DNA of 64,000 nt from Hyperoodon ampullatus (taxonomy: Eukaryota; Chordata; Mammalia; Artiodactyla; Ziphiidae): positions 7,182,001 through 7,246,000 of the forward strand of contig OX457075.1 of assembly GCA_949752795.1 (NCBI GenBank). Direction: 5' to 3'. The notes below the pieces were generated by a model that saw only the letters and a program-made list of their open reading frames with translations, did no database searches and had not been told where the DNA came from. The translations under genes and the position numbers were made by a program. Below, in pieces: positions 25,621-38,944 of the stretch (position 1 is the stretch's first letter; every line of letters begins with the position of its first letter).

Positions 25621-28220
25621 AGTTTTTGCTATTACAAGTAATATAGCAGGTCCTGAATTAAGTCCCTAACAGCCTATTTAAATAGAAGAGATATAGTCCA
25701 ACTACTTTATTTTACAAGAGAAATCACTGAGACCAGAGAAGTTAAGTCCAAGGCTTTGGTGAAAAACCTGTCACTTGACTCTTTATACCACACCACATTA
25801 CTTCATTATTGTGGAAGTATTTGTGCATTCTGTGAAAGCTCAAGGTGAGAGGGAATACTCAAGGTTAGGCATGGTTAGTATAATGAGCACAAGGGGATTA
25901 AGCTGCGGTGAGGTAAAGGCTCTTGCTTCTCTTTTTCCATACTTTGTTCACGATGTTGTACATATAGCATTTATACAAAATATTTTTACGTGCATAAATG
26001 AGTCCTGTCCAGGTATCTTGGAGTTTGTATTTTGGGTAATGAAGTGGTTTTGGCAGAATTTTTCCTGTCTTAATAAAATTATCAATGAAATAAAAAAATA
26101 AGAGGTCTATCATGGTCCTGGAAAAGGACTTGGAAAGAATACCTAATTGAAAACAAGTTTTAAAAAAATCTTAGGCATCACTGATTATTTTTAATTATTT
26201 TTTACTATCAAGGAGAAAGTTCGTAACCGTGGATACTTATTCATTGAATTCCTTTAAAACAAAAAGTCTGTTTTAGACACTTAAAAAATTAAAATCATTA
26301 AAGCTTTAAAAAGGTTTAGAATTTGGTATCTATCCATAAAATCTATTTTGGTGTATTGCTGTTTTTAGTTTTACTAAAAAAAAAAAAAAATAGGAGTCTA
26401 TTATTTTTTGAAAGAGCAACTAAGATGATTTATTCATGTGTTAATGTCCAGCATTTGAGTTTTTAAATGAATGGTGAGCTTTATTTCTGCAGGCTAATCT
26501 TTTAATAAATATAAATAAAGATAAATTTAAGAAACTGATTATACTACGACTACCTAACACATTTTTAAAAGAGGTTTCTCGTTTTGTTTTTATTGTTGAC
26601 CTTACAAAATACTTTTAAACACTTCTGTATTATGTTGTGCTAGTACAGGGTGGCATGAAAAGAAGGAAAAAGGCATATTTAAAATTTTGTGATTTAGAGA
26701 ATGTTCAGTTTTTACTAGATGGATGTGTTTTGTTACTTCTAAAGTACATCTGCTTATTGATAAAATTTTGCATTTGAAAAGCTCTTTGATAAATGATTCT
26801 TGGCTTATTCTTAAATTTTAGATGTGAATCTGTGTTATCATTGACTGATCTACAATGAGAACTCTTTTCTACTATGTTCCCTCTTTCATCTAGATTTACA
26901 ACTATATTGAGAGAGTGAATAGGAAAATTTTAAAAATTTATATTCATATAGCTTCCATTTTAACCATATACATATATGAATATTATTATCTAATAATACT
27001 TTGTTTTACGTGATATCTTCTGAGATGTTTGATAGAATTCCAGCACAATAACTTCTCTGCGTGTGTGTGTGTGTGAAGTTGGAAAGCACAAGAATTATTT
27101 AACTCAATTTAAATAAGTAGGTATTTTAAATTTAGGAAATGTGTGGCTTCCTGGGATTTTGTGGGTAAAATAAAATTTAGTTCATCAAATTGATTTGAGA
27201 TTCAAAAGATTAGGAAGTCTCATGTGGAGGCTTGCCTACTGGCATTTTGGCTGTAGCCAAGATGGTATTGTGTCTAGTGAGTCTTGTGTTGCTCACATCT
27301 CTTAGCTGTGGAGTCTTAAGAAAGCTGTACATAAAAAACAAACAAACAAGAAAAGACTTTTAAAGTGCATTTTTAAAGACTTTTGTAAAACATGACATAT
27401 AAAGATAAAAGCATAAAACCTAAATGTACAGTATAAACAAATAATTAGAAAACAAACATCATGTAGTCACCACCCAGGTAATATGCCCTGTAAGAAAAGC
27501 TGCAGAGACAGTCTCATTGGTTTAAGTGGTATTGTCTTGGTGGTAGTTGGACTTGAGGGATAACACTGTGCTGAAAAGAAAGCTGAAAAATTAATAACCA
27601 TGAGGAGTCAGCACAGGTAAAAACTGAATCACCAGTTTTTATTTGTTGTTATCAAAAGGGTTATCTAGACAATTAAAAAAAGTTTCCTAACATTTAGTGT
27701 AGTCATTTAGTCATTTGAAATCTTGGTGCTTCACTACTGAATGTGAAACAAAAAATAATGCTGAATCCTACAAGAATCATGCCATGTTGCATAAAGCTGT
27801 TTCTTCAGAGTTCATCTCTGATGCAGCTTTTGGTAGGATTCAGTGCCTACTGGTTTTAGATTTACGTGCAGACTCTAACCACAGCTTTTGCTTAGGAAAT
27901 GTCAGGTTTGCCTGTATCAGTGATATCCTAACTTAAGTATCTTATTTACAAAAACTAGTTTGACTCTCTTGCTTTCACATTAATGTAACCATTAGAAAAA
28001 GTATTAACCTGAACAGTGGCAATCCGTGTTGGCTCTTCCATCCTTGGTGCCTCTTGATGCTTACCTTGTCTGCATCTTGGCTGGGTGAACCAGATTTCTT
28101 TTTTAACTGGAGAAACCTACTTTAGTGTGCCTCCCTCACTTTCTAGACATATTTTCTTATATGTATGGAAAGGTTAAATGTTGACTTTGGAGGATTTTGA
28201 TAGCAGAAAACAGTTGAATT
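25620..28220. other. Intronic, no recognised gene
   Basis: AT-rich unique sequence. A (GT)n run at about 27060-27075 is the only simple repeat noted. Confidence 0.45.
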
Positions 28221-28223
28221 TTT

Positions 28224-28591
28224 GTGAGTATTTTTTAAAATTTTTTATTATTTATTTATTTGTTCATTTTTGGCTGCGTTGGGTCTTCATTGCTGCACGC
28301 GGGCTTTCTCTTGCTGTGGCGAGCGGGGGCTACTCTTCGTTGCGGTGCACGGGCTTCTCAATTGCAGTGGCTTCTCTTGTTGCGGAGCACGGGCTCTAGG
28401 CGCACGGGCTTCAGTAGTTGTGGCGCACGGCCTCAGTAGTTGTGGCTCGCAGGCTCTAGAGCGCAGGCTCAGTAGTTGTGACGCATGGGCTTAGTTGCTC
28501 CGTGGCATGTGGGATCTTCCCGGACCAGGGCTCGAACCCGTGTCCCCTGCATTGGCAGGCAGATTCTTAACGGCCACCAGGGAAGTCCCAA
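28224..28591 (-). mobile_element. Long CHR-type SINE
   Basis: Minus-strand long form with a small deletion in the head (TTAACGGCCACCAGGG lacks the usual CACTG). TSD AGTTGAATTTTT at 28212-28223 and 28592-28603. Confidence 0.92.
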
Positions 28592-29250
28592 AGTTGAATT
28601 TTTTTTCCCCTCTGACTACCTGATGAATACAGACTATTTGCATAAAACTCTGCAATGTGGACTTTAAGAAGGACATTTTTATAACACATCTGCATACATA
28701 AATTAAAGCCTTTATTTGGCTATTATAATTTTGTTACTTTAAGCTGTCTGTGTTTTTCTTGATCTCTGCTGGATCCAAATACATTGCAATATGGTATTTC
28801 ATATTTGATTGTGGTGAGAAACTTCATGCTATGCTTCACCTAAAATTCCAATAGAATGTTGTTCTTTTTTATTCTGGGTGAAGGTTAAATACATCCCTTG
28901 CTATTTTTTTTCTCCTGCAAGGATGAGAAATAATTATTTTAAATCTTGAAATGACTGTATATGTTGAGTTTTCCTACATGTGGAAACACACATAATTTAA
29001 TATAATAGTTTTTTAAACCTAAAGTAGGTAATTTGGCTTTGTATATGAAGTAGGGTTAATATACTTTTGGTCATCTCATGCTTTCTGTGTTGTTTTCTCC
29101 TGTACAATTTAGCCTTGATCATTAGAATTTATTTTATTGTGTCATAGAATTAGGGTGTTGAGGTTAAGGTCTTAATTAAGGTATTACATCCATATGCATA
29201 TAGGTCCACACACACAGTACCCCTAAGAAATGCTGATAGTCCTGTTAGGG

Positions 29251-29470
29251 TTTTTTTGTTTGTTTGTTTGTTTTTTTGCTGTACGCGGGCCTCTCACCAT
29301 TGTGGCCTCTCCCGTTGCGGAGCACAGGCTCCGGACGCGCAGGCTCAGCGGCCATGGCTCACGGGCCCAGCCGCTCCACGGCATGTGGGATCTTCCCGGA
29401 CCGGGGCACGAACCCGTGTCCCCTGCATCGGCAGGCGGACTCTCAACCACTGCGCCACCAGGGAAGCCCA
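29251..29470 (-). mobile_element. Short CHR-type SINE
   Basis: Minus-strand short form preceded by (GTTT)n tail. TSD not clear because both sides are T-rich. Confidence 0.9.
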
Positions 29471-29479
29471 GGTTTTTTT

Positions 29480-29632
29480 TTTTATAGAATCTTTTTTTTT
29501 TTAATTTAATTTATTTTTATACAGCAGGTTCTTATTAGTTATCTCTTTCATACATATTAGTGTATACATGTCATTCCCAATCTCCTAATTCATCCCACCA
29601 CCACCACTACCCCCAGACCTATTAGTTTTTAA
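29480..29632 (-). mobile_element. L1 3' end
   Basis: ATACAGCAGGTTCTTATTAG and CATTCCCAATCTCCTAATTC are the antisense of the L1 3' UTR also seen at 14588-14803. Confidence 0.8.
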
Positions 29633-29739
29633 TTTTTAATGGAAAATTTGTACTTTCCAAAGTGGCTGGTAGTTTTAAAATAACATTTATTATGTTTAAG
29701 TTAGGAAAGGGTTGTTTATTGTAGAGAAATTGAAAACCA

Positions 29740-30540
29740 GTGAGATATAAAGAAGGTTAAAATCACCTGAAATCCTACCAACTGGAAACAACTACAGTTA
29801 ACATTTTGTTCTGTATCTTTCCAGTGTTTTTCTTATGCATACCTGTATTTTTTTTTTTTTTACAAATTGGAATAGTATATAATATTATTTTATAAACTGC
29901 TTTATTGTGAAATAAATTGTTTTGAGAGTGTGATTTTTAAACTGATATATAATTTCATTGTATGGTTGTGCCATATCTATTTACCATTATTCTGTTGATG
30001 GCGTTTTAGGCAGTTTGCAATTTTTAGATAAAATTTGATGAACATTCTTACATATTTAAAAAATTGTATGACTGTAATGATTTGATTACAATAAATTCCT
30101 AAAAGTAGAATTACTTAACAGGTCTGAACATTACAGAAGTTTTTGACACATACTTCCAATAGTTTTTCAGAAAGGTTTTTTTTAATAACAGTTTTGTTGA
30201 GAAATAATTCACATACCATACAAGTTACCCATTTAAAATGTACAATGCAGTGGTTTTTAGTATATTCATAGAATTGTGCACCATCACCACAGTCGATTTT
30301 AGAACATTTCCAGCAAGATTTGAACCAATTTAAACTCCTAGCAATATCAGAAAGGCTTTGTTTTTAAAAACTGCATTTATTTGTGGTTTTTAAAGTGTAG
30401 TACAGGTATACAAGAACGCAGCAGCTTGTGTGATATATTTTTTCTTTATAATTCCTATCACTTATTTTGAAAATTTTTATTTCCAGCCTTATTGAGTTGT
30501 AATTGATGATATATACTTTACATCAATTTATGGAGTGAGA
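29740..30540 (-). mobile_element. Ancient L1 fragments
   Basis: Antisense old L1 phrases such as AATTCCTAAAAGTAGAATTA and TTTAAAATGTACAATGCAGT. Several pieces; limits approximate. Confidence 0.55.
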
Positions 30541-31181
30541 TTTTAAAAGTCATCTATGAAAACAAGATGCTCATATTCCTGTGTTAAGAAAACATGACAT
30601 AAAGTTTAAGCTTATAAAACAAAGTATGTGGTAGATTTTTTGAATTATAAAATCATCTTTCCATTCAGTCACGATGCCTTTATTGAGAAAGCGTTGTACG
30701 TGGTTTAAAATACCTTTCTTTTCATTCAAATTTTATTCAGAAACACCTTATTTTAGGAAATGTCTATGGAAAGTATGCTATACCTATATAGTTAACTATA
30801 GCAAACTTATTGTATAAAGTGTATGGCTTGCTTTTTATTGAGAGGTTTGCTTTGCTCTAACTGACCTTCACCCTGAAAGTTGTTCTGTTTGCTTTAAGCC
30901 ATTTAACAAAACTTTTTTTTTTTTTTTTTTTTTTTTAACTCGATGGGCTGTGGAGTGTAGGGCAAGTGTCAGGGAGACCTGAGTTCTTATTCCCGCCATA
31001 CCTCTACCACTGGGGCTCAGTGTTCTTACCTCTGAATCGGAGATGAAAATGACTACTTTTTGCAATTATAGGGATCTAAACTAGAAGTGCTAGAGTGTGC
31101 CTAGAACTGGACCAGGCATGTAGCTGATAATAAATGACTTTTTAAAAATATAAGAATAATAGCATATGCAAAATGAGCTAG

Positions 31182-31186
<5 letters not shown>

Positions 31187-31215
<29 letters not shown>

Positions 31216-31406
31216 TGGTATGCGGGCCTCTCACTGTTGTGGCCTCTCCCGTTGCGGAGCACTGGCTCCGGACGCGCAGGCTCAGCAGCCATGGCTCACG
31301 GGCCCAGCCGCTCCGCGGCATATGGGATCCTCCCAGACCGGGGCACGAACCCGTATCCCCTGCATCGGCAGGCGGACTCTCAACCACTGCGCCACCAGGG
31401 AGGCCC
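31187..31406 (-). mobile_element. Short CHR-type SINE
   Basis: Minus-strand copy with T-run. Perfect TSD TGAGCTAGTCTTT at 31174-31186 and 31407-31419. It shares CGGCATATGGGATCCTCCCA with the copy at 58074, suggesting the same source subfamily. Confidence 0.95.
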
Positions 31407-31419
31407 TGAGCTAGTCTTT

Positions 31420-33280
31420 AATCGAATGTTTCATCGCTGAAGATGTGAACTCAGTTGGCCTAAACTCACTTTTGTAGAAGTTAAAAGTTGAATGTTAGTG
31501 CTTGAGCAGAATCTTTGCATGGGTTATATGGGTGTTTCTCAGTTGGTAAAGAGAATTCATGCTGTTACAAGTAGGAACATGAAGTTAACTTTCCAGTCCA
31601 AATTTACTTCCACTGTTGTTATTACAAAAGCATGATGGCTATAGCTTCACCAACGCTTCATGTTCTGATTAAGCAAATAGGTGATAATGTAAAATTTGAA
31701 TATATGGTATGAAGTTCCTTATGTTCTTTTATTGTTTATTTTAAAAATGAAATGTTGAATATAATTGAACCTAAAATACTAAAGTGATAAACCTGATGAA
31801 CCAAAAAAAAAAAAAAAAGAAAAGAGAAGAAAAACCCCTGGTCTTTATAGGAAAAATAAACTTAGTAAATTATCATTTTAGATATTATGATAAATTAATT
31901 GCTTAGTACTTTAAAAACTACATTATCATTTCTGTGATACCTTGCCTTGATATGGTAAAGAAAGTAAAATTTGAACAATCTCAAACCTGTTTTCTGTAAT
32001 TTAAAAATTTGTTAGGGAAAGAGGAAGGAAAATATGTGGATGAACTTGTTAGTTTACTAGATTTCATAGTGAATGGAACAATATGACTGATATAAGTTAC
32101 TTATTTTGTCATAAATTTCACTGTGAGCCAGTCCCTTGATGTAGGGGATTGGAAAATAATTTAATGTGAATTTTCTTCCAGTCATAATACCATGTCTGTT
32201 GTTGCCGGGTGTGGTCAAGAACAAAGTGAAGACTTGGAGGTTAAACCAAATAGATAAGGGAAATTGCGTGTTTTATTAGTAACTTTTGTATTGGTACAAG
32301 GCAGTTCAATAAGTAATGTGGTTTAGTCAGGAAAAAAAAGAACTACAAAGCAACCTAAAATGTTGTGTAACTTAATAGAATCATAGTCAAGTGAAAATTG
32401 TGTGACTGTATTTAGTGACAGGGGATTTTTGGTGTTTAACTGTGTTTCATTTCACATAGGTCACTCCCTTATACAGGATATTTTCATGTCCTTGACCATC
32501 ATCTTAACACAATTTTAGTGGAAAATTATTAAGTGAAAATTTCAGAATATTTTTGGGGTGATGCTACTAGAGTTAAACAGATTATGGAGTAGCACCGTTA
32601 TGTTTTAAATATAGTATTACTCTATTACTAGTGGTATAAACTAAGGAAAATTAAAACCAAGGATGATAAGAAAAGGTGCTACTTCTCTAATACACCTTGA
32701 TTACTTAGAGAATTTTGTAGAAAGAAATATGGTGGTCATGCTTTACCCCCTAAAATCTTATTTATGTAAATAGGTGTTGGTTGTGAATTTCATATGATTG
32801 TTTGCTATTGCAAATAACGAATATCTTTAAATAATGTTAATAGGGTAGGTAAGACATTAAAGTTAATTTTTAAAATCGCATATGTTCTTGTCAGAATGCA
32901 AATCCAACCCCTACATTTATGTACTGGTGACTAGGAGGAATCACAGCTCATTTTCCCATTGTTTGGGGTCATTTCAGGTGATCGGATCACCTGATTTAAC
33001 CTCTATTATGGGCTATAAACAGAAGCCCAAATACGTCGATCTCTTCAGAGAGGTAGACTCACAGCTAAAACTCAAGACCAATGTCAGAGCGCATTTTTCC
33101 TTGTCCCCGATTTATCTTACTCTTATTTTATTCTTGCATGTGTGTCTGCTAAATTTCCTCATATGTGATTTCTGTCTAGTTATACGGTACTATTCACCAA
33201 TTTCTTTAAAAAGTTTACAATTAACCTTATTTTTATAAGCTTTTTTAGGATGTTTTTGTTTGGGTCAAATTTGAGAAAGG
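31420..33280. other. Intronic, no recognised gene
   Basis: Unique AT-rich sequence. The 118-codon frame at 32882-33238 has no recognised similarity or coding signals. Confidence 0.45.
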
Positions 33281-33284
33281 ATTT

Positions 33285-33475
33285 ACATCAGCACTGACCA
33301 ATAGAATTTTCTGCAGTGATGGAAATACCCTGTGTCTGTGCTGTCCTGTATGGTAGCCACCCACCATGTGTGGATTTTGAACACTTGAAATGTGGCTAGT
33401 GTACTTGAGAACTGAATTTTTAATTTAATTTTAATTTGTTTACAATTCAGTAGCCACGTGTGATTAGCACAGATT
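33285..33475. mobile_element. hAT-Charlie non-autonomous element (MER5A-like)
   Basis: CAGCACTGACCAATAGAATT, GCTGTCCTGTATGGTAGCCA and CACTTGAAATGTGGCTAGTG are characteristic MER5A-like phrases. Confidence 0.7.
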
Positions 33476-33479
33476 TAGA

Positions 33480-34450
33480 TATTATTAGTGAAGGGAAAGA
33501 ATTAAGTAGAAGTGGACATTTTCACATTCTTTGCTCTTGTGATTACTTTTGTTGTGTGTTTTGTGGGATTGGGACTTTAAAATCTCATTTTTCCAAATGC
33601 TTACTGTCTTAGCAAATGAATAAATCCATTCACAGGAAACAACTTAGTAATAGTTATTTGATTATTATTTTAAAATATACAAATTTTAAATATTTTTAAA
33701 ATTAAAATTTTTTTAAAATATAAAAGTATTTTTAAAAACTCTTAATCAATGCAATTATTAACAGACTGTGTACTGCTGACCAACAAAATGATTTCATTTC
33801 AGTAGTATTTTAGAGTAGTTATGGTTAAATAATATGGAAATCTTAAACTTTTTATATTACTTGGAATACTTGACTATTATTTAAGTCTTTTTACTATAAC
33901 CTCAGAAGCCTCTGAAAGAAAGAGAACTTGAGATAAAAGATATGTCTGATGATCACGTCTTCACGTGTCTTTCTCTAATCTTTCTATATGATTAGTTCCT
34001 GGTTTGGATTCCATTAGTCCTTTTTATAACAATCCAGACCCCCAGTCACTGTGTCCTATTACCCTCTTTTATAGTAGCTTATCATTTTCTGAAATTTTCA
34101 TGTTTATTTAAACTCTATGAGATCAGAATCATATTTCCTTTGATTTCCCAGGATCTAGAATAGGGCCTGGTACATAGTTGGTGTTCAGTAATGAACCGTG
34201 TCACAAACAAAACAAAAAAAGGACTTTGTGAGGAATTAGATATATATCTGGAATAACAAACCACTTAGAGTCTGAGAATAGGCAAGGTGAGGCCCAACTT
34301 TTGATTATCTTGGTGGTGTTGATATGGGTAGTTTACGGCGATTAGTTTAGAATGAGTCTGTATAGAAACATTTCTGTGGGAACTCTTACTTTAAAAATAG
34401 ACAAACTTTTGTCCAGGCATGTACATATGTACTAAATAAATCCTCTCCAC
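33480..34450. other. Intronic, no recognised gene
   Basis: AT-rich; an L2-like tail is possible at about 34100-34200 (AGGGCCTGGTACATAGTTGG). Nothing else recognised. Confidence 0.45.
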
Positions 34451-34469
34451 ATAAAACATCATAGAGTTG

Positions 34470-34814
34470 GGGCCTCCCTGGTGGCACAGTGGTTAAGAAT
34501 CCACCTGCCAATGCAGGGGACACGGGTTCGAGCCCTGGTCCGGGAAGATCCCACATGCCGTGGAGCAACTAAGCCCATGCGCCACAACTACTGAGCCTGT
34601 GCTCTAGAGCCCGCGAGCCACAACTACTGAGCTCACGTGCCACAACTACCGAAGCCCACGTGACTAGAGCCCATGTTCTGCAACAAGAGAAGCCACCGCA
34701 ATGAGAAGCCTGCGCACTGCAGAGTAGCCCCCGCTCGCCACAACTAGAGAAAGCCTGCGCGCAGCAACAAAGACCCAACGCAGCCAAAAATAAATAAATA
34801 AATTTATTTTAAAA
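34470..34814 (+). mobile_element. Long CHR-type SINE
   Basis: Long form with (AAAT)n tail. Perfect TSD ATCATAGAGTTG at 34458-34469 and 34815-34826. Confidence 0.95.
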
Positions 34815-34829
34815 ATCATAGAGTTGACA

Positions 34830-35845
34830 AAATGGAAAAACAAGTGAGAAAATATTGCCATCATCGGTTTTTGAGTATTCAGCCTCATTTCGTAACCTTT
34901 TAGAGATTAAGGGATTTACTCGAAGTCATTTATTTGTATGCCATTGGTCAGAACAGAGAGAACTGCCAAATCCTAGTTTTCCAGTGTGTTGTTTTGACTT
35001 ATCATCTATGAATGGACATCACTGTGTAGCAGACATAGGCACTTTACCTGATAAAAGCGGTATTTAACTGATAGTGGTTTGAGTTATCTGTGAGTAGTAA
35101 GAGGTCAAATGTTCTCATGCAGTAAATAAGGTCATTTAATTTCTGATCTTTAAATGCCAACATGAAAAGTGTGGAAAGGGTTTTATTTTTACTCATGTAT
35201 TCCTATACATAGTCGTTAATGTTTTGAGATATGAATCAGTCTTTTTATTTAGGGAACTTATACATTATTCACCTTTACAAAATAAACTTCCAGTTAGAGG
35301 TTATTCATTATAAAAAATGTTGACTCAATAGAGTTCTTTGGGATGGCTGCAAGGGGCTTTTCTTTATTAACTGTGGCTATTATATGTTTAAATTAACAGA
35401 CTTTAAAAAATGGTTCTTAACCATAGTGCTGTCTTTACTACTGCGAGTTTTCTCCACATCCACCACATACTTTTGTGAAAATCAGCCACAGAATCCAGTG
35501 TGGCCCAGAGATTTTAGTTGTCAGAAATGGAAAGATACAGTAAGTATTTTAGTAATAAAAGGACCCATAACGTTATTGTGTCATGCGTGGTGTTGGCTTT
35601 GCTGCCACATCGCTGTTTGTATCACATCTCCAACTAGAATGAAAGTTAACTCCAGAGCAGAGAAAGCAAGAGTGACTGCCAACAAAATGGGAAGAAATCA
35701 CGTCCTTCTCTTCTGCAGCGTAAAAGGTGACAGCAGCATCCTCTGAGCAATTGCAGGCTGATGGCTTTCCTGGCTGTCCAGGGACAGGTTGTAGGCCACA
35801 TTAGCATATTTGTAGCCATAGATATGACTATTCATGTTGTCACTT
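34830..35845. other. Intronic, no recognised gene
   Basis: Unique sequence. The 120-codon frame at 35384-35746 has no recognised similarity; splice or Kozak support is lacking. Confidence 0.45.
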
Positions 35846-35860
35846 TAAAAGTGCTCTTTC

Positions 35861-36067
35861 TGGGGCTTCCCTGGTGGCGCAGTGGTTGATAGTCCGCCTG
35901 CCGATGCAGGGGACACGGGTTCGTGCCCCGGTCCGGGAAGATCCCACATGCCGTGGAGCGGCTGGGCCCGTGAGCCATGGCCGCTGAGCCTGAGCGTCCA
36001 GAGCCTGTGCTCCGCAACCAGAGAGGCCACAACAGTGAGAGGCCCGCGTACCGCAAAAAAAAAAAAA
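35861..36067 (+). mobile_element. Short CHR-type SINE
   Basis: Perfect TSD AAAAGTGCTCTTTC at 35847-35860 and 36068-36081. Confidence 0.95.
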
Positions 36068-36209
36068 AAAAGTGCTCTTTCAGTTTCACGTTCCCCACAT
36101 CTTAGGTTAAGGAAGCTAAGGGAATTCTCCTCCTTCCTGTCCTAGGTTCTATAGGGATGTTACTAGAACTAATGAAGACAAGGGAGTGTTTAGAAATGCT
36201 GTCAGAGAA

Positions 36210-36720
36210 GACTCTGTATTAGTTTTCTTTTGCCTCTCTAACAAATGATGTCAAACTTAGTGGCTTAAACACAGCAAAATTTTAAACAATACATATTTAT
36301 TATCTTAATAGTTCTGGATGTTATAAGGCCAACATGGGTCTCTCTGGGCTACGATCTAGGTATGAGCAGGGCTGCATTCCTTCTGGAGGGTCTCGAGGAG
36401 AATCTGTTCCCTGCCTTTTCCACCTTCTGTAGGTGCCTGCGTTCCCTGGCTTACGGTCCCCTTCCTCTTATATTCAGGGCCAGTGCAGAGCATCTTCAGA
36501 TCTCTCTCTGACTCTTCTGCAACCCTTTTTCTCTTGTAAGTATCCTAGTGATTATACTGGGCCCACCTGGATAATCCAGGATAATCTCTCCATTGTAAGA
36601 TCCTTGACTTAATCACATCTGCAAAGTCCCTTTTGCCACATCAGGTAACATGTTCACAGGTTCTAGGGATTAGGATGTGGGTATTTGGTGGGGGGTCATT
36701 ATTCTATCTATCACAGCCTC
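36210..36720. mobile_element. Ancient interspersed repeat, LTR/MaLR-like (tentative)
   Basis: Begins TGTATTAGTTTTCTTTTGCC and contains AAACTTAGTGGCTTAAACAC, GATAATCCAGGATAATCTC and ATTATTCTATCTATCACA, phrases of a widespread old mammalian repeat. Family name uncertain. Confidence 0.5.
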
Positions 36721-36829
36721 TTTACAAGTTGAAGATTCTGGCTTTGTTAATTGTAGGGATGTTTTCTGAAGCAGTAATGGTTGCCTTTCTGAACTAATAC
36801 AGACATGACAGAAAAGTGGTTCAGTGGTC

Positions 36830-37080
36830 AGTGACAGTGTAGCATGTGGTCAAGGGTGCAGGTCATGAAGCAAGACTGCCTGGATTTGACTCCTGGCTCT
36901 ACCCCTTACTTTATGTGGGACCTTGGACAGGCCACCTGACCTGTCTGTCTTTCAGTTTCCTCATCTATAAAATGGAGATACCAGTATCCATTTTGCAGGA
37001 GTTTTCTGAAGATCAAATGAGATAATACTTGTAAAGCACTTGGAACATCACATTGTAAGTCCTCAGTAAATTAATATTAT
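36830..37080 (+). mobile_element. MIR
   Basis: Near-complete MIR: GACTGCCTGGATTTGACTCC, then TTTCCTCATCTATAAAATGG and GTAAAGCACTTGGAAC. Confidence 0.85.
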
Positions 37081-37134
37081 TTTACTTGAAGCATGTTTAA
37101 AGTATTTTTTGTTTGAAATTTTAGAGAGATTCTT

Positions 37135-37354
37135 TTTTTTTTTTTTTTTTTTTTTTTTTTGTGGTACGCGGGCCTCTCACTGTCGTGGCCTCTCCCGTTG
37201 CGGAGCACAGGCTCTGGACGCGCAGGCTCAGCGGCCATGGCTCATGGGCCCAGCCGCTCCACGACATGTGGGATCCTCCTGGACCGGGGCACGAACCCGT
37301 GTCCCCTGCACCGGCAGGTGGACTCTCAACCACTGCGCCACCAGGGAAGCCCTG
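37135..37354 (-). mobile_element. Short CHR-type SINE
   Basis: Minus-strand copy. TSD GAGAGATTCTT at 37124-37134 and 37355-37365. Confidence 0.95.
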
Positions 37355-37667
37355 GAGAGATTCTTATACAGATTAAAATCTGGATCTATTCTGAGCTGTT
37401 GCAGGTTTTTTTGTTTAACCTTTTGAATACTCAGAAATATGGCATATTCAGGAAAACATCTGTGTGTATTAGTCATTGAAAAATAGGATAGAAGCCGAAT
37501 AAATATGAGCATTTTCTTGATTTATAATTAATGAATTATATTTTTTCTTTTGAAGAGACATTAACATTTTTATATGTTCGTTATAGAATCTACAGAGAAG
37601 TAAAAGATAAAGCAAAAGAGAACAGACTATAGTAAGCATTTCCATTTTGGTGAACATCCTTTTAGGG

Positions 37668-37865
37668 CAGTAGTTCTCAACCCTAGGGCGATTTTGCCCT
37701 CCAGGGAACATTTGGCAATGTCTAGAGACATCCTTTATTATTGCTGGCAGGTGGTACTACTGGCCTCTAGTGCGTAGAGGCCAGGATGCTGCTAAACATC
37801 TTGAATGCTCATGACAGCCCTTCTCAACAAGTGTTAGTAGTGCCAGGGTTCAAAAACGTTGTTTC
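37668..37865. mobile_element. hAT-type non-autonomous element remnant
   Basis: CAGTAGTTCTCAACCCTAGG, GGGAACATTTGGCAATGTCT and GGATGCTGCTAAACATCTTG are typical of an old hAT-derived MER family. Confidence 0.65.
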
Positions 37866-37869
37866 AGAG

Positions 37870-38790
37870 TGCGAACTCACTGATAACTGTGTTACCTTCT
37901 TAGTCTGATTCTCAGTCATATATTTGAGTTTTGGATCACTTCTTGATCAGTGGGTTATGTAAAGTCCAGATGCTAAAAACCAAATTTGATTTGGTAACTC
38001 ATATCTGGCTCTTGGGAAATGTTAGTAATTTTAGAGATTAGTATAACAACACAGAGATTTGATGAGGTCCACACTGAAATTATCTGCATAATTTTAGATT
38101 ATGGAGTTGAAGTCCTGTTACAGCATATACTAATGCTGTGATTTGGGGCTGTACTTTTGACTGTAGTTTGATAGCCAAAACACATTTTCTTCTGGCTTCA
38201 TTACTTGGATGGAAATGAACATTCAGTAAAATAGCAGTTGTAATTTCCGCTTGTCTTTTCTGCCATTCCTATATTCATTTAACAGCCTTTTTCATTCCCT
38301 TACGGTACTGGGGGGTTAGGGTTACAGCAGTGAGCAAAACATAAAAGTACCCAGTACCTTTGCTAGAAGTGAAGTAGTTTTGTTTTGTTTGTTGGTTGGT
38401 TGGTTTTTCCATGACCAAAGAAGGCACTGCTACCCTTTGGTTTGGAAATTAAAGATAAATATGAACTTCAGAAATCTGAACACATTTGGCAATTCTCTGA
38501 ACGCTGAAGTTACTCAAAGTTGCCTCAAATACAGGTTGGCATTCTAATAAACCGATTTTGTGTTTAGTACAGGTTTTGTATTAGGCTATAAATGATTCAA
38601 AAAAGGGAAGTCATTTTATTAGGAACTCATTTTATTAGTATTTTATGTTCTTATCATACGTTATGCTCAGCAGTGATAATGTGACAGTTTCTCTTAATCC
38701 CATTAGTAGTGATTGCAGTGAACAAAAGACAAAGCTTCATTTCATAATATAACTATTGTTTTGGAAAATATGAACCCTAATATGTTAATA
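37870..38790. other. Intronic, no recognised gene
   Basis: Unique sequence; an L2-like end is possible near 38275-38345. Confidence 0.4.
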
Positions 38791-38795
38791 GTTTA

Positions 38796-38928
38796 AATGT
38801 GGTTTTTTTTTTTTTTTTTTGGCCACACCTTGCAGCATGTGGGACCTTAATTCTCTGACCAGGGATTGAACCCATGCCCCCTGCATTGGAAGGCGGAGTC
38901 TTAACCACTGAATCACTAGGGAAGTCCC
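38796..38928 (-). mobile_element. Old CHR-related SINE
   Basis: Short divergent minus-strand copy. Perfect 15-bp TSD TATGTTAATAGTTTA at 38781-38795 and 38929-38943. Confidence 0.95.
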
Positions 38929-38944
38929 TATGTTAATAGTTTAT

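Noticed and set aside
32882..33238. 118-codon open frame in NSD3 intron 1
   Set aside because: No recognised domain; hydrophobic tail reflects T-rich sequence.
35384..35746. 120-codon open frame in NSD3 intron 1
   Set aside because: No similarity recognised, no clear splice or start context; compatible with chance in 36 kb of intron.
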